Shown: positions 35,728-45,574 of the stretch, piece by piece | Layout: every line of letters starts with the position of its first letter | How positions within the stretch are numbered: the stretch's first letter is position 1 | Assembly (NCBI RefSeq): GCF_001544355.1 | Contig: NZ_BCQI01000005.1 | Span: forward strand, 1 to 64,000 | DNA length: 64,000 bases | Direction: 5' to 3' | Source: Alicyclobacillus acidiphilus NBRC 100859 | Lineage (GTDB): Bacteria; Bacillota; Bacilli; Alicyclobacillales; Alicyclobacillaceae | The notes under the pieces: model-generated | Database searches by the model: none | Seen by the model: the letters and a program-made list of their open reading frames with translations, nothing else | Told to the model about the DNA's origin: nothing | Program-made: the position numbers and the translations under genes

Positions 35728-37878
35728 ATGTCGGATACCAATGTGAATCATCATGCTGCATCCGATCCGATGGAGGAAGAACGCGGACGCCTTGCTTTTG
35801 TGCTTGACAGAATTGCGGAGCAGTTGGGAAAAGAAGGCCTCACCGTGTTTGAAGCGGACGACGACGAAGACGCTGACGAGGCCTTGACCGCCGACGAGGT
35901 GGCGGACGCGGCCGTGGAAGCCCTTCAACGCGAGCGGCGCCGCAGCCTTCGGATGGCGGCTCGCGAACCGTACTTCGGGCGATTGGACTTCGCGCAATCC
36001 GGGGCGAATCAATTCGAAGCGTTGTATATCGGAAAGCGCGGTATCGATGATCCGAACACAGCGGAGCGGCTCGTGTTGGACTGGAGAGCACCCGCGGCCA
36101 GCATGTTCTACTCGTTCAACGGCCAAGGAAACGAAGCGGAATACGACGCTCCGGACGGACGGGTGAGAGGCGTCGTCCGACTCAAACGAAACATCGTCGT
36201 CCGCGACAGCGAACTGCAGCGGGTGGTCGACAGTTACGTGGACGGACAGCATCAAGACGCCATCACCGACGAATTCCTTCTGTATCGATTGGGCGAAAAC
36301 AAGGACAGCCGGCTCCGCGACATCGTTTCAACCATCCAGGCGGAGCAAAACGAAATTATCCGGGCGGATCGAAATCTACCTATCGTCATTCAAGGCGTCG
36401 CGGGAAGTGGAAAGACCACGGTCGCACTTCACCGCTTGGCTTATTTGCTGTATCAGCATCAAGACCGAATCCGCGCGGACAAGATGGTGATTTTCGCGCC
36501 AACCGCGATGTTTGTCGATTACATATCAGAAGTGCTGCCTGAACTGGGCGTCGGAGGGATCCAGCAAACGACGTTTGCGGCGTGGGCTCTGAGGCTGCTC
36601 GACTTCCAGGTGGGTTTGCAAGATCAGGGCAAACGGCTGCGGGAATGGTTCGGACTGCAGACGAGCACGGCGAAGCAGGCCGTCTATGACGAGGTGCGGC
36701 GAAAAGGCAGATTGGACACGCTGCGCGAGCTCGAAACGTTCTTGCGCGAACTGGAGTGCGATGTCGTTCCTGATGTTGACTTTTCCGCATGGGATGGGCA
36801 CTTGCTTCGTTCGGAAACCGTCGCGGCGTGGTTCCATCAGGAATACGCGAATTACCCAGTCGCCATTCGCATGGAGCGGACGCTGGCGCGGGTGAAGCGT
36901 TCCATCGAGATTGCGCTGAAGGATGTCGAACCGACGGCGAAGAAGGAGCGTAGGAAACTGGCGACGAGCGCATTTCGTCAATACGAGCGCCTGTGGCCCG
37001 ATTTGAACGCCTTGACCGTCTACCGTCAATTTCTCGATGCGTCGCAGGGGCTGTCTTCCGAAAGTATCCGCGTTCCTCGCAAGCACGGCGCGCGTCCGGA
37101 AGTTCAGTTGGAGGATCTGGCGCTTCTGCTGTTCATTCACCAGACTTTCTACGGCATTGATCCTCGGGATCGGTTTGATCACGTCGTCATCGACGAAGCC
37201 CAGGACTTTTCTCCTGTTCAGCTCCACGTGCTTCGGGCGTACTGCCAAAGCCAGTCGTTCACCATTCTTGGCGATTTGTCGCAAAGCATCCATACGTATC
37301 ACGGGATCGACGACTGGAACGATTTTTTGACGCAATTTCCGGATGGAGCGGCATATTATCAGCTTGATGTGTCGTACCGATCCACATTGGAAATCATCGA
37401 ATTCGCCAACCACATTATCCGTCCGTTTGCGGGCTTCATCGAAGCGAAGCCTGTGTTCAGAAGCGGCGAGCCTGTGACGGTACGCCAGGTGTCGTGGCGG
37501 GATCGACTGGAAGCCGCAGTCGACCAAGTCAACGATTTGCGAAAGACGGCAAATACCGTCGCGTTGTTGACGCGAACGGAGGAGTCGGCGCACATCTACC
37601 ACCACGCGTGCCTGGAAGCGGGATTGGACGCGCATTTGATTGACGCGTCGCAGACAGAATATCGCGGCGGCGTCTCCGTGGTTCCCATCTACTTGGCGAA
37701 GGGCTTGGAATTTGACAGCGTCCTGTTGGTGGACGTCGACGAAAAGAACTACGACGCGTCTCCTCTTTCCGCCAAGCTGCTGTATGTGGGATGTACGCGC
37801 GCACTGCATCGACTTCGAATCCTTCATGCAGATGCGAAATCGTCTTTAATCCAAGATGCGCCCGTTTTGTCCAAGTAG
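35728..37878 (+). CDS. helD: HelD-type RNA polymerase recycling ATPase (UvrD-like helicase)
   Basis: A 716-aa SF1 ATPase. The acidic, helical N-terminus (ERGRLAFVLDRIAEQL; DDDEDADEAL) matches the arm HelD inserts into RNA polymerase. IVIQGVAGSGKTTVALHRLAYLLY is Walker A, VIDEAQDFSP is motif II, DLSQSIHTYHGI motif III and YVGCTRALHRLRI motif VI. HelD frees RNA polymerase from stalled complexes. ATG 35728 has GGAGGAAC upstream. A TATGAT (35686) may be its -10. Confidence 0.9.
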   Translation: MSDTNVNHHAASDPMEEERGRLAFVLDRIAEQLGKEGLTVFEADDDEDADEALTADEVADAAVEALQRERRRSLRMAAREPYFGRLDFAQSGANQFEALYIGKRGIDDPNTAERLVLDWRAPAASMFYSFNGQGNEAEYDAPDGRVRGVVRLKRNIVVRDSELQRVVDSYVDGQHQDAITDEFLLYRLGENKDSRLRDIVSTIQAEQNEIIRADRNLPIVIQGVAGSGKTTVALHRLAYLLYQHQDRIRADKMVIFAPTAMFVDYISEVLPELGVGGIQQTTFAAWALRLLDFQVGLQDQGKRLREWFGLQTSTAKQAVYDEVRRKGRLDTLRELETFLRELECDVVPDVDFSAWDGHLLRSETVAAWFHQEYANYPVAIRMERTLARVKRSIEIALKDVEPTAKKERRKLATSAFRQYERLWPDLNALTVYRQFLDASQGLSSESIRVPRKHGARPEVQLEDLALLLFIHQTFYGIDPRDRFDHVVIDEAQDFSPVQLHVLRAYCQSQSFTILGDLSQSIHTYHGIDDWNDFLTQFPDGAAYYQLDVSYRSTLEIIEFANHIIRPFAGFIEAKPVFRSGEPVTVRQVSWRDRLEAAVDQVNDLRKTANTVALLTRTEESAHIYHHACLEAGLDAHLIDASQTEYRGGVSVVPIYLAKGLEFDSVLLVDVDEKNYDASPLSAKLLYVGCTRALHRLRILHADAKSSLIQDAPVLSK

Positions 37879-38054
37879 CGGTTGGACATAACGGCGCAAT
37901 TGGGCCATCCCTCTATGTTGTTTCGCAAACCAGACTATATAAAAACAATAATTATGCAAAAAAAGGCTCCCTCTTTTTGCCGTTCTTCTTTATAATAGGA
38001 GTCAAGAAACCGTTTTCATAGCCTGGTATGTCCCTTTTTGAGAGGAGGGATATG

Positions 38055-39260
38055 GTGAACTTGCGTGTACCGAAACGAACTCGCAGCAACGTGATAGGGG
38101 ATTCACCAGGGCCATTTGAGGGAACTTGGCCGACGTCCTCATGGGATCCGCTGCAGTTGAAACCCATCGAGGTGAATTATTCTGAAGTATCGAAAGTGTT
38201 GAATAGGGTTCATGAGCGGAAGGAACTGCTGCTTTGCACGATACGAAGCTCGCAGGTGATTCCAATCTACCCATTTTTGACACAGATGCAATCCGTAGGT
38301 TTGGATTGCGCACATGTGCTCACCTGCGATTCGAACACGTACGTGATCACCTTCTCCACGTTTTCCGCGGAACGCGCGATGGCTTCATTTGAAGCCGGTT
38401 TATCGCGGCTGTCTTCTGCCCGCGCATTGGTGGGGGTCAGCTATCCATTTGTGGAAACCGATTTGTCTCATTGGTGGACGGGTGTGATCCAGTCGACCGA
38501 GGCAAGTCATTTGAATATGTACCGCGACGAGTCGTTTTCCTACCCGACGGCGGAACTCACGCCGCTGTCCGACGAGGAGCGAACGCGTTTTCTCGGAAGA
38601 TTCATCACGGCCCTCGACGACAGGGGTTACGAAGGCGCGAGTTCTGTGGTGGACCAGATGTTCTGCCACATTGCGGAGGTTGGTCTTCGCCTCGAAGACG
38701 TGGCTGAACTATCGTCCCAAATCTTGTTGACGGCCGTTGGCTTGAAAGCCGGAGCTGGTCGGGACAGGCTTTTGCATATGCCACTGTCGACGCGCCAGTG
38801 GCTTCAATATGCTGCCAAGACATGCCCCAAATGGTGGGACTGGCGGGATCACGTCAAACATTCGCTGCTCATCGTCTTAGGGCGCGAGGAGGCTGTGACC
38901 TCGGCGCACAGTCTGCAAATTGGCCAGGTGATCAACGTGATCGAGTCGAATTTCGATTCGGATCTCGACGTGACCTCATTGGCAGCCCGCGTATTTTTGA
39001 GCCCGAGTTACCTGAGCAAGCGATTCAAGAGTGAGACTGGCATGACGATTCGCGAATTCATCGTGCAGACGCGGCTCAACAAGGCGAAAGATATGCTGCT
39101 GCACGATTTTCATTTGAAAGCCTACGAAGTGGGGGCGCACGTGGGGTATCCGGATCCAACGTATTTCAACAAGTTGTTCAAGCGACAGGTAGGATTGACG
39201 CCAAAGGCCTTCCGTGACAGAGCGGTTCGCCAGTCGCTCGGGTCGCAAGAGACAGAATAA
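38055..39260 (+). CDS. AraC family transcriptional regulator
   Basis: A 401-aa protein with a C-terminal double helix-turn-helix (VTSLAARVFLSPSYLSKRFKSETGMTIREFIVQTRLNKAKDML and YEVGAHVGYPDPTYFNKLFKRQVGLTPKAF). The N-terminal 290 residues hold no domain I recognise and show no response-regulator Asp. GTG 38055 is preferred for its 6-base spacing from AGGAGG; ATG 38052 is possible. A strong terminator follows. It faces the mannoside operon tail to tail, so a role in that pathway is possible but unproven. Confidence 0.85.
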   Translation: MNLRVPKRTRSNVIGDSPGPFEGTWPTSSWDPLQLKPIEVNYSEVSKVLNRVHERKELLLCTIRSSQVIPIYPFLTQMQSVGLDCAHVLTCDSNTYVITFSTFSAERAMASFEAGLSRLSSARALVGVSYPFVETDLSHWWTGVIQSTEASHLNMYRDESFSYPTAELTPLSDEERTRFLGRFITALDDRGYEGASSVVDQMFCHIAEVGLRLEDVAELSSQILLTAVGLKAGAGRDRLLHMPLSTRQWLQYAAKTCPKWWDWRDHVKHSLLIVLGREEAVTSAHSLQIGQVINVIESNFDSDLDVTSLAARVFLSPSYLSKRFKSETGMTIREFIVQTRLNKAKDMLLHDFHLKAYEVGAHVGYPDPTYFNKLFKRQVGLTPKAFRDRAVRQSLGSQETE

Positions 39261-39269
39261 GTGGTGGAG

Positions 39270-39312
39270 GCTGCCCGCCAAGGTTCCTGGAGAACCGGCG
39301 GGCAGCTCTTTT
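39270..39312. terminator. Terminator shared by the AraC gene and the mannoside operon
   Basis: CTGCCCGCC...GGCGGGCAG with an inner GGTTC/GAACC, followed by CTCTTTT. It separates two convergent transcripts. Confidence 0.85.
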
Positions 39313-39330
39313 GTAGCGTATGCAATCGCC

Positions 39331-40515
39331 TCAGCGCCGGCTGAAATACTGTCGATTGCGTTCAATCAGCGACATTCTCGCTTCCACGCTCTTTGCCGAG
39401 CGGAGTCCGTCCTCAGGAGTGTTTTTCACGTAGTCCAGCAACTGTTCGACGGTCGACGTCGCGACGTGCATCCTTGTGTCGGACGAAGCGTAATAGATGA
39501 ACACTTCGCCGTTTTTCCGGTCCACCCAGCCATTGCTGAATGTCACATTCGACACGTCGCCGACGCGTTCTTCTCCGACCGGGGCGATGAAATAGCCGCC
39601 GGGGCGGGCAATCACCTTGGCGGGATCGTCGAGATCGGCCAGGAAGAGGTAGAGCACATAGCGCAAGCCGGACGCTGTGTTGCGAGCGCCGTGTGCAAGG
39701 TGCAGCCAGCCGTCCTTGGTCCGGATGGGCGCGGGGCCGAGGCCGTTTTTTGACTCTTTGATGGTGTGGTAGATCCGGTCGTCGACGATGACTTCGTGAT
39801 CGATCACTGCGCCGTCCATCGTGGCTGCCAGGCCAAATCCGATACCGCCGCCGCTCCCGGTATCGATGAAACCGTCCTGCGGCCGCGTGTAGAACGCGTA
39901 TTTGCCGTTGACGAAGGTTGGGTGCAGCACAACGTTGCGCTGTTGCGGGGACTTCGTGACGAGATCCGGCAGCCGTTCCCACGAGATAAAATCTTTCGTC
40001 CGAACGATGCCGCACTGGGCAATCGCCGCAGATTGATCGCTTGGGGGAGCTGCGGGATCGCGCCGTTCCGTGCAGAACAGTCCGTAGATGAAGCCGTCTT
40101 CGTGTTTGACGAGGCGCATGTCGTACACGTTCGTGTCGGGATCGTCGGTCTCCGGGAGTACGATGGGCGTGTCCCAAAAGCGAAAGCCGTCAATGCCGGT
40201 TTCGCTTTCCGCGATGGCGAAGAACGACTTTCGATCCACGCCTTCCACCCGCGCGACCATCTGGATCTTGCCGTCGTGCTCGATGGCGCCGGCATTAAAC
40301 GCGGCATTGACGCCAAGCCGTTCCATGAAAAAGGGGTTGGTTGACGGATTGAAATCGAAGCGCCATGTGAGTGGCACGTGATCGGCTGTGAGGACCGGAT
40401 GCTCATATCGCGTGTACCACCCATGCGTTTGAAACACGGGGACATTGGGGCGCTCGATGAGCGTTTGATATTCGCCTTCGATGCGTCGGCGTCTGGTTTC
40501 GTATATCGAGTTCAT
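39331..40515 (-). CDS. GH130 phosphorylase, probably 4-O-beta-D-mannosyl-D-glucose phosphorylase
   Basis: Splits mannosyl-glucose with phosphate into mannose 1-phosphate and glucose in the cytoplasm. The 394-aa protein shows GH130 features: [75 protein letters not shown] and [21 protein letters not shown] 40515 has GGAGGG upstream. The cellobiose 2-epimerase gene 29 bases upstream strongly supports this specificity over other GH130 types. Confidence 0.88.
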   Translation of the reverse strand: MNSIYETRRRRIEGEYQTLIERPNVPVFQTHGWYTRYEHPVLTADHVPLTWRFDFNPSTNPFFMERLGVNAAFNAGAIEHDGKIQMVARVEGVDRKSFFAIAESETGIDGFRFWDTPIVLPETDDPDTNVYDMRLVKHEDGFIYGLFCTERRDPAAPPSDQSAAIAQCGIVRTKDFISWERLPDLVTKSPQQRNVVLHPTFVNGKYAFYTRPQDGFIDTGSGGGIGFGLAATMDGAVIDHEVIVDDRIYHTIKESKNGLGPAPIRTKDGWLHLAHGARNTASGLRYVLYLFLADLDDPAKVIARPGGYFIAPVGEERVGDVSNVTFSNGWVDRKNGEVFIYYASSDTRMHVATSTVEQLLDYVKNTPEDGLRSAKSVEARMSLIERNRQYFSRR

Positions 40516-40544
40516 CGACTGTATCCCTCCATGTTGGGCGGACC

Positions 40545-41750
40545 TCAAACGTGCTCGAGCCGCTTCCATACTTCCATGCAGGCCCTTGTGTTGTGATAGG
40601 GGCCCTTCCACGGTTCAACCTTGTACTTGGTCAAATCCGGATTGCCGTCGCGATCCACTTTCCAGAACCATTCTCCATGTGCCTTGTCCAGGATCTTTGC
40701 GTCGATAAAGTTCCACACTTCGGCAGCCCGTTGCAAATACGCTTCATTTCGGGAGAGTTGGTAGGCGTTGACGAGACCCACGACGGCCTCGGCCTGCGGC
40801 CACCAATGCTTGTCGCTGTCGATGATTTGCGTTCCTCGCCCTTCGTTGAACACGCCGCTGTCCGTGTCGATTCCGTCGGCCAGAGTCGCGTCGACCATCT
40901 TCATGGCCAGTTGGCGCACGCGCTCGATCACGGCTTTGTCGTCCAAGGCCTCCGCCGCCTCGTACAGCAGCCAGGAGCCTTCGATATCGTGCCCATAGGA
41001 GACGATGTCGCTCTTCGGCGTCCAGTCGGCATCGAAGAATAGGATGAAATGACCGGATTCGGGATCGACAATTCGATCCAGGACAACGTTCAACAGATGA
41101 TGAAACCGGGTTCTCAGACGATGGTTGGGCCAGACCTGGTAAAGTCGGGTATACGCTTCCAGGAGGTGCAGGTGTGTATTCATGGATTTCGCTTCGTTCA
41201 AATCCTCCGAACCAAGACGCAAGTCGGTGTCAGGTTCCCAACTCTGTGTAAATGATTCATAATAGCCGCCGTGCAGCGGATCCGCCGCGTATTGTTCGAC
41301 GAGATGGTAGGTAAGTTGGGCCGTGGTCAACGCTTCGACGTTGCCGGAAGCCACGTAGTATTCGGACAAGGCGTAGATGGCGAAGGACTGCCCGTAGATA
41401 TGTTTGCGAGGGTTGATTGGGTGATTGTCACCGTCGAGCAGCCAATAGAATCCAAGGTTCTCTTCGTCCCAAAAATACTCGCGAAGAAAACTGTACGCGA
41501 GGTCGGCAACGACACGATTTGCGTCAATCGGCTGAAATCCCGTCGTGATGGCCCGCGAAAACGTCCACAGGATGCGTGTCGCCAAGATCACGCCGCGATC
41601 CGCGGCGGGGTGAGGCGTTCCATCGTTCTCGACGACGCCGTGGAATTGTCCGTCGTCGTTCATGACGCGTTTGCGCCACCAATCGAGAATCCGTTCTCCT
41701 TCCGTCGTCATTCGGGAACGAAGAAGTTCACCTTCGCGTTCTGCTTGCAC
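40545..41750 (-). CDS. Cellobiose 2-epimerase (AGE family)
   Basis: Epimerises the reducing-end sugar of beta-1,4 disaccharides, for example mannobiose to mannosyl-glucose. The 401-aa alpha/alpha-barrel protein has [73 protein letters not shown] and [12 protein letters not shown], which carry the family's catalytic His residues. It starts at GTG 41750. It is the first gene of the operon read away from the LacI regulator. Confidence 0.9.
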   Translation of the reverse strand: MQAEREGELLRSRMTTEGERILDWWRKRVMNDDGQFHGVVENDGTPHPAADRGVILATRILWTFSRAITTGFQPIDANRVVADLAYSFLREYFWDEENLGFYWLLDGDNHPINPRKHIYGQSFAIYALSEYYVASGNVEALTTAQLTYHLVEQYAADPLHGGYYESFTQSWEPDTDLRLGSEDLNEAKSMNTHLHLLEAYTRLYQVWPNHRLRTRFHHLLNVVLDRIVDPESGHFILFFDADWTPKSDIVSYGHDIEGSWLLYEAAEALDDKAVIERVRQLAMKMVDATLADGIDTDSGVFNEGRGTQIIDSDKHWWPQAEAVVGLVNAYQLSRNEAYLQRAAEVWNFIDAKILDKAHGEWFWKVDRDGNPDLTKYKVEPWKGPYHNTRACMEVWKRLEHV

Positions 41751-41768
41751 TGCGTCACCTTCCCTATA

Positions 41769-41783
41769 GTGTTAGGATAACTA
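41769..41783. promoter_or_regulatory. Possible second LacI operator, before the epimerase
   Basis: GTGTTAGGATAAC resembles one arm of the perfect site at 41925 (shared GTTAGG.TAA). It lies about 20-30 bases upstream of the epimerase start. A further half site (GCTAACA) is at about 41798. Confidence 0.35.
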
Positions 41784-41924
41784 CGAATAATCATAAGCTA
41801 ACAGACCCTTGGGCACAATTGGCCTTTTCATCCGAATCGCAGCGATGATGGCTGATTTGAAAAAAACGTATTGGGGCTGGTATGTGCGAGGACGTCGAGC
41901 ATGAGTAGACGTACTTCCGTGTGT

Positions 41925-41939
41925 TTGTTAGGCTAACAA
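41925..41939. promoter_or_regulatory. Candidate LacI-family operator
   Basis: TTGTTAG-G-CTAACAA has perfect 7-base arms about a single central base. It lies about 40 bases before the lacI-type start, as expected for autoregulation. Confidence 0.6.
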
Positions 41940-41976
41940 GTAGATGAGATCTGTTTTCGGATAGGGGAGCGACCAC

Positions 41977-43029
41977 GTGGCCAAAAAAGTGACCATGCAA
42001 CAGATTGCGATGCAAGCCGGGGTGTCTAAGTACGCAGTTTCGAAGGCCTTGTCTGGACAGTCTGGTGTGAGTGAAGAAACGCGCGAGAGAATTGTCAAAA
42101 TTGCTACGCAACTTGGCTATTTTCTGCAGGAGAAAACCCATTCGACGCCGCGCGCGCCGATGGTCAAAGGACAACGAAGGGCGAACACCATCATTGTGCT
42201 GCTGCCCAACGTGCGGATGCAAAACCGCGCGTCTTCATTTTGGGGGAGGATTGTCGATGGCGTCACAGGTGCCGTCGCGGAACGCGGGCTCGGAACCATT
42301 CTCGTCACGGAGCACTCGCCTGAAAACTTCCTCAACGTGCTGAATCCTGCAGGTGTGCTCGGCATCGTCGGCGTAGGTTTGGTTGGGACCTCGCTTCTGT
42401 TGGAGATTCGGAAGCTCGGCATCCCGTTCGTCTTGGTTGATCACGAAGACGAGTCCGTGCCTTGTGACACGATCTTTTTCAACAATTATGATGCTACGCG
42501 GCAAATGACCAACTATTTGATTGGCCAGGGCCATCGGTCGATCCAGTTCGTCGGAGATCAATCGTATTCGGAGTCGTTTCGCCAACGCTGGCTCGGTTTT
42601 CGCACGGCGGTCGAGGATCATGGGATACCGCTTCGCCAACGCGCGGACTTGCTCGCGAACCTCGGGATCTCCAGGGACGAGCACGTCGCGCACTTGTCGC
42701 GCATTGGCAGCCAGATGATGCGCGACGCGGAACTTCCGACGGCCTTCGTATGCGCGAACGATTCCATTGCCATCGCGCTCTTGAGCGCTTTGCAGACCAT
42801 TGGCGTTCGCGTTCCAGACGATGTCTCCGTGACTGGTTTCGACGACATCGACGACGCGCTGGAAGTGACGCCGGCGTTGACGACGGTGCACGTGGACAAA
42901 AAAAGGATGGGCTCCCGCGCGGTCGATCTGCTTCTCCACCGCATTGAAAATGGGGATGCGCCACAGGAAAAACTCCTGCTCTGCGGACACGTCGTCCTGC
43001 GCAATTCGGTATCGTCTGTCACGCCCTGA
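41977..43029 (+). CDS. LacI family transcriptional regulator
   Basis: A 350-aa repressor. The N-terminal helix-turn-helix is VTMQQIAMQAGVSKYAVSKALSGQSGVSEETRERI with the hinge region after it. The periplasmic-binding-like domain contains GVGLVGTSLLLEIRKLGIPFVLVDHE, FVCANDSIAIALLSAL and VPDDVSVTGFDDIDDAL. It starts at GTG with GGGGAG upstream. It faces the epimerase/phosphorylase operon and probably senses a mannose-containing disaccharide. Confidence 0.93.
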   Translation: MAKKVTMQQIAMQAGVSKYAVSKALSGQSGVSEETRERIVKIATQLGYFLQEKTHSTPRAPMVKGQRRANTIIVLLPNVRMQNRASSFWGRIVDGVTGAVAERGLGTILVTEHSPENFLNVLNPAGVLGIVGVGLVGTSLLLEIRKLGIPFVLVDHEDESVPCDTIFFNNYDATRQMTNYLIGQGHRSIQFVGDQSYSESFRQRWLGFRTAVEDHGIPLRQRADLLANLGISRDEHVAHLSRIGSQMMRDAELPTAFVCANDSIAIALLSALQTIGVRVPDDVSVTGFDDIDDALEVTPALTTVHVDKKRMGSRAVDLLLHRIENGDAPQEKLLLCGHVVLRNSVSSVTP

Positions 43030-44436
43030 TCAAGCCCGTTTTGGCAGACGCAAGCTCATCACAAGGACGATGACGCCGAGACAAGCCAACACGATGGCCA
43101 ATTTGTGCAATTCAGATGTGCTGATATGCGCTCCAAACGCGAGGCCGAGCACGATGGTCGATAGGATGGTGCCCATGTACCGAGCCATTTGAAACAGACC
43201 GGACGCCGTCGAGATGACGTCTTTCGGAGATACGCGAAACAGCGCAGTCTGCAGTCCCACGTTGTTGAACCCGTTGGACAAGCCGAGCACCGACAGCACG
43301 ACAATCAGCCAACCGACAGGTGAATGCGTACGAATGGTCAGGTACAACACACTGCCAACCACCATGCAAACCGCAGCCAGCAGCAGCGGCGGACGAGAGC
43401 CGCTTCGGTTGACCCAGCGGCCTGTGATGGGCGATGTGATGAGGCTGAACCCGGCGATGCAAAGCATGAGCAGTCCCGTTTGCTGCGTGTCAAAATGCCG
43501 AACTTCCTCGAGGTAGGTGGGCATGCCGAAGAACACCGAGTAAAAGATCACGTTGACCACCGTGAATTGCGCGAGCACCCAGGTCAATGGGCGGTTTGCC
43601 CGGAAGAAGCGCAGGCTGAGGAACGGCTCGCGCGCACGGCTTTCCCGCCAGGCGAAGAGCCCGAACGAGACCATCGCCACCGGCAAAGGCCACCAACGAA
43701 TGACATCGCTCAAGGACAACAGAAAGAACAGGCTCGTGACGATCCCGATTGTGAACAGCGCGATGCCAGGCACATCCATGCGATCGACCAAGCCAGCCCA
43801 CCGCGGCCGTCCGCCGTCTGGTTGCTCGCGACCGGTATGATCGGACCGATCGGATGGGAGCAGCCACCACCCCAACAGCAAACTCGCGACGATGAAGGGA
43901 AAATTCACCCAAAAAATTCCTTGCCAATCGGTGTATCGCATGATCAAGCCGCCGACGGAGGGACCGAACGCGGCAGCCCCGGATGAAAACACGGCGAGCA
44001 GCGCGAGGGCCTGCGACTGGCGCTCCGTGATGACATTGCGCACGATGCCCATGCCTGCCGGATAAATCGCGCCGCTGCCAAACGATTGGATCAGGCGGAA
44101 GACAATCAACCAGGCGAAGCTTGGGGAAAACGGCGCCAGGGCGCAGGACAGCGCGACGATCGACAAGCCCATGAGAAATAAAGCCTTTCGTCCTACGAGG
44201 TCCGCCAATTTTCCCATGATGGGCTGCGCGACTGCGCTGGCCAAATAATAGGACGAGATCAGCCAAGAAGCTGTGGTAAAATTCACCGAGAACACGTGTT
44301 GAAACTTGGTCATCGCGACCGAGATCATCGACGAGTTGAGTGGATTGAGGAGAACTCCAAGAGCAATGGTGAGCAAAAATAAACCGCGGCGGCGCCCACT
44401 GATTTGAGACGCCTGCGCGGGGGTCGTCGTTGACAT
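43030..44436 (-). CDS. MFS multidrug transporter (EmrB/QacA type)
   Basis: A 468-aa membrane protein with about fourteen predicted helices. LNSSMISVAMTKFQHVFSVNFTTASWLISSYYL is the DHA2 start region, GKLADLVGRKALFLMGL motif A, and RLIQSFGSGAIYPAGMGIVRNV and FGPSVGGLIMRYTDWQGIFWVNFPF motif C. Its stop codon abuts that of the lacI-type gene. ATG 44436 with AGGAGG upstream gives the best start. The substrate is unknown; a sugar role is not suggested by the family. Confidence 0.9.
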   Translation of the reverse strand: MSTTTPAQASQISGRRRGLFLLTIALGVLLNPLNSSMISVAMTKFQHVFSVNFTTASWLISSYYLASAVAQPIMGKLADLVGRKALFLMGLSIVALSCALAPFSPSFAWLIVFRLIQSFGSGAIYPAGMGIVRNVITERQSQALALLAVFSSGAAAFGPSVGGLIMRYTDWQGIFWVNFPFIVASLLLGWWLLPSDRSDHTGREQPDGGRPRWAGLVDRMDVPGIALFTIGIVTSLFFLLSLSDVIRWWPLPVAMVSFGLFAWRESRAREPFLSLRFFRANRPLTWVLAQFTVVNVIFYSVFFGMPTYLEEVRHFDTQQTGLLMLCIAGFSLITSPITGRWVNRSGSRPPLLLAAVCMVVGSVLYLTIRTHSPVGWLIVVLSVLGLSNGFNNVGLQTALFRVSPKDVISTASGLFQMARYMGTILSTIVLGLAFGAHISTSELHKLAIVLACLGVIVLVMSLRLPKRA

Positions 44437-44498
44437 ACCAGCGCCTCCTTGCATCACCACATTATACCCCCGTGCCATGAAGATGTGGAGGTTACAGC

Positions 44499-44945
44499 AT
44501 GAGAGTGGTTCATGTCCGTACTCAAGAGGATTTGGACGTTTGTTTGAGGATTCGAAAAGAGGTGTTTGTCGACGAACAGAACGTGCCGATCGCCGAGGAA
44601 ATCGACGATCAAGACGTGGTTGGCGTCGGAAACCACCTGTACCTGGTCGACGATGCCGACACCCCTGTCGCGACCGCCCGCTTCAAGCCGTACGACCATC
44701 AAACGGCGAAAATTCAGCGCGTCGCGGTCCGTGCCGATTACCGTGGACAAGGGTTCGGCCGCAAAGTGATGGAGGCTGTCGAAGCGATGGCGGCCGATCG
44801 CGGTTATGCCTACGCGGTTCTCGACGCGCAATGTCACGCGGAAGGCTTCTACCAGGGCTTGGGCTACCAGACCATCAGCTCGGAGCCTTTTTACGACGCT
44901 GGCATTCTGCACGTGAAGATGAGGAAGCGCCTCAAGGAAGCGTAA
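44499..44945 (+). CDS. GNAT family N-acetyltransferase
   Basis: A 148-aa single GNAT domain. LRIRKEVFVDEQNVP at the N-terminus and IQRVAVRADYRGQGFGRKVMEAVEAMA (acetyl-CoA motif A) place it with YjcF/ElaA-like enzymes. The substrate is unknown. GGAGG precedes the ATG. The last 14 bases overlap the opposing cupin gene. Confidence 0.9.
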   Translation: MRVVHVRTQEDLDVCLRIRKEVFVDEQNVPIAEEIDDQDVVGVGNHLYLVDDADTPVATARFKPYDHQTAKIQRVAVRADYRGQGFGRKVMEAVEAMAADRGYAYAVLDAQCHAEGFYQGLGYQTISSEPFYDAGILHVKMRKRLKEA

Positions 44946-45444
44946 GGCGCCGGATGATCTGTTCCTGGTTGGGATAGAGTTCGAGCAACTGGTCCTGCTG
45001 GAACAGTTCGAAATCTCGAAAGTCAAACCCCGGAGTGACCATGCAACTGACGAGTGAATACCCCTCGCAAGGAGCGGTCGACGCCTGCGGACTGGAGCCG
45101 AAGATGTGACCTTTCGGGACGAGCAGTTGCGGTTCTTGGCCGGCGGATTGACACAAGCCGAGGCCGAGTCGACGGTAGTTGCCAGCGGGATCGATGGTAT
45201 GCACGTCCAGCGGATCGCCCGCGTGAAAATACCAGAGCTCGTCCGATTTCAGTCGATGGAAGTGTGAAACGTCGCCTGACCTCAGGAGGAAGTAGATGGA
45301 CGTCGCGCTTCTGCGCCTGTCGCCGTATCGCTGGACGGTCGCGTCGTCTTCCATCCAGGACGCGGAATGATACGTTTCCCGGTAGAAGCCGCCTTCCGGA
45401 TGTGGTTCGAGTTGAAGCGTTTCAATCCAGTAGTTTGCGTCCAC
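44932..45444 (-). CDS. Cupin DUF985 family protein
   Basis: A 170-aa protein with the DUF985 start YWIETLQLEPHPEGGFYRETY, then SATSIYFLLRSGDVSHFHRLKSDELWYFHAGDPL (cupin metal-type His residues) and VPKGHIFGSS. It resembles yeast YML079w; the function is unknown. GTG 45444 with GGAGG upstream. Confidence 0.88.
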   Translation of the reverse strand: MDANYWIETLQLEPHPEGGFYRETYHSASWMEDDATVQRYGDRRRSATSIYFLLRSGDVSHFHRLKSDELWYFHAGDPLDVHTIDPAGNYRRLGLGLCQSAGQEPQLLVPKGHIFGSSPQASTAPCEGYSLVSCMVTPGFDFRDFELFQQDQLLELYPNQEQIIRRLTLP

Positions 45445-45574
45445 GTGCGGTCCTCCATGTCATGCAGGATGATTGCCGGCGCTCGGTATTTGCATTTCAG
45501 TAGTCAAGTTTGGCACGATAGAGTTTGAAATCGGGTCGTTTTATTATCGCACAATTTGTCTGGAGGCGTGACAC

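Noticed and set aside
36526-37827. 433-codon minus-strand frame inside helD
   Set aside because: Shadow of helD, whose motifs are all intact.
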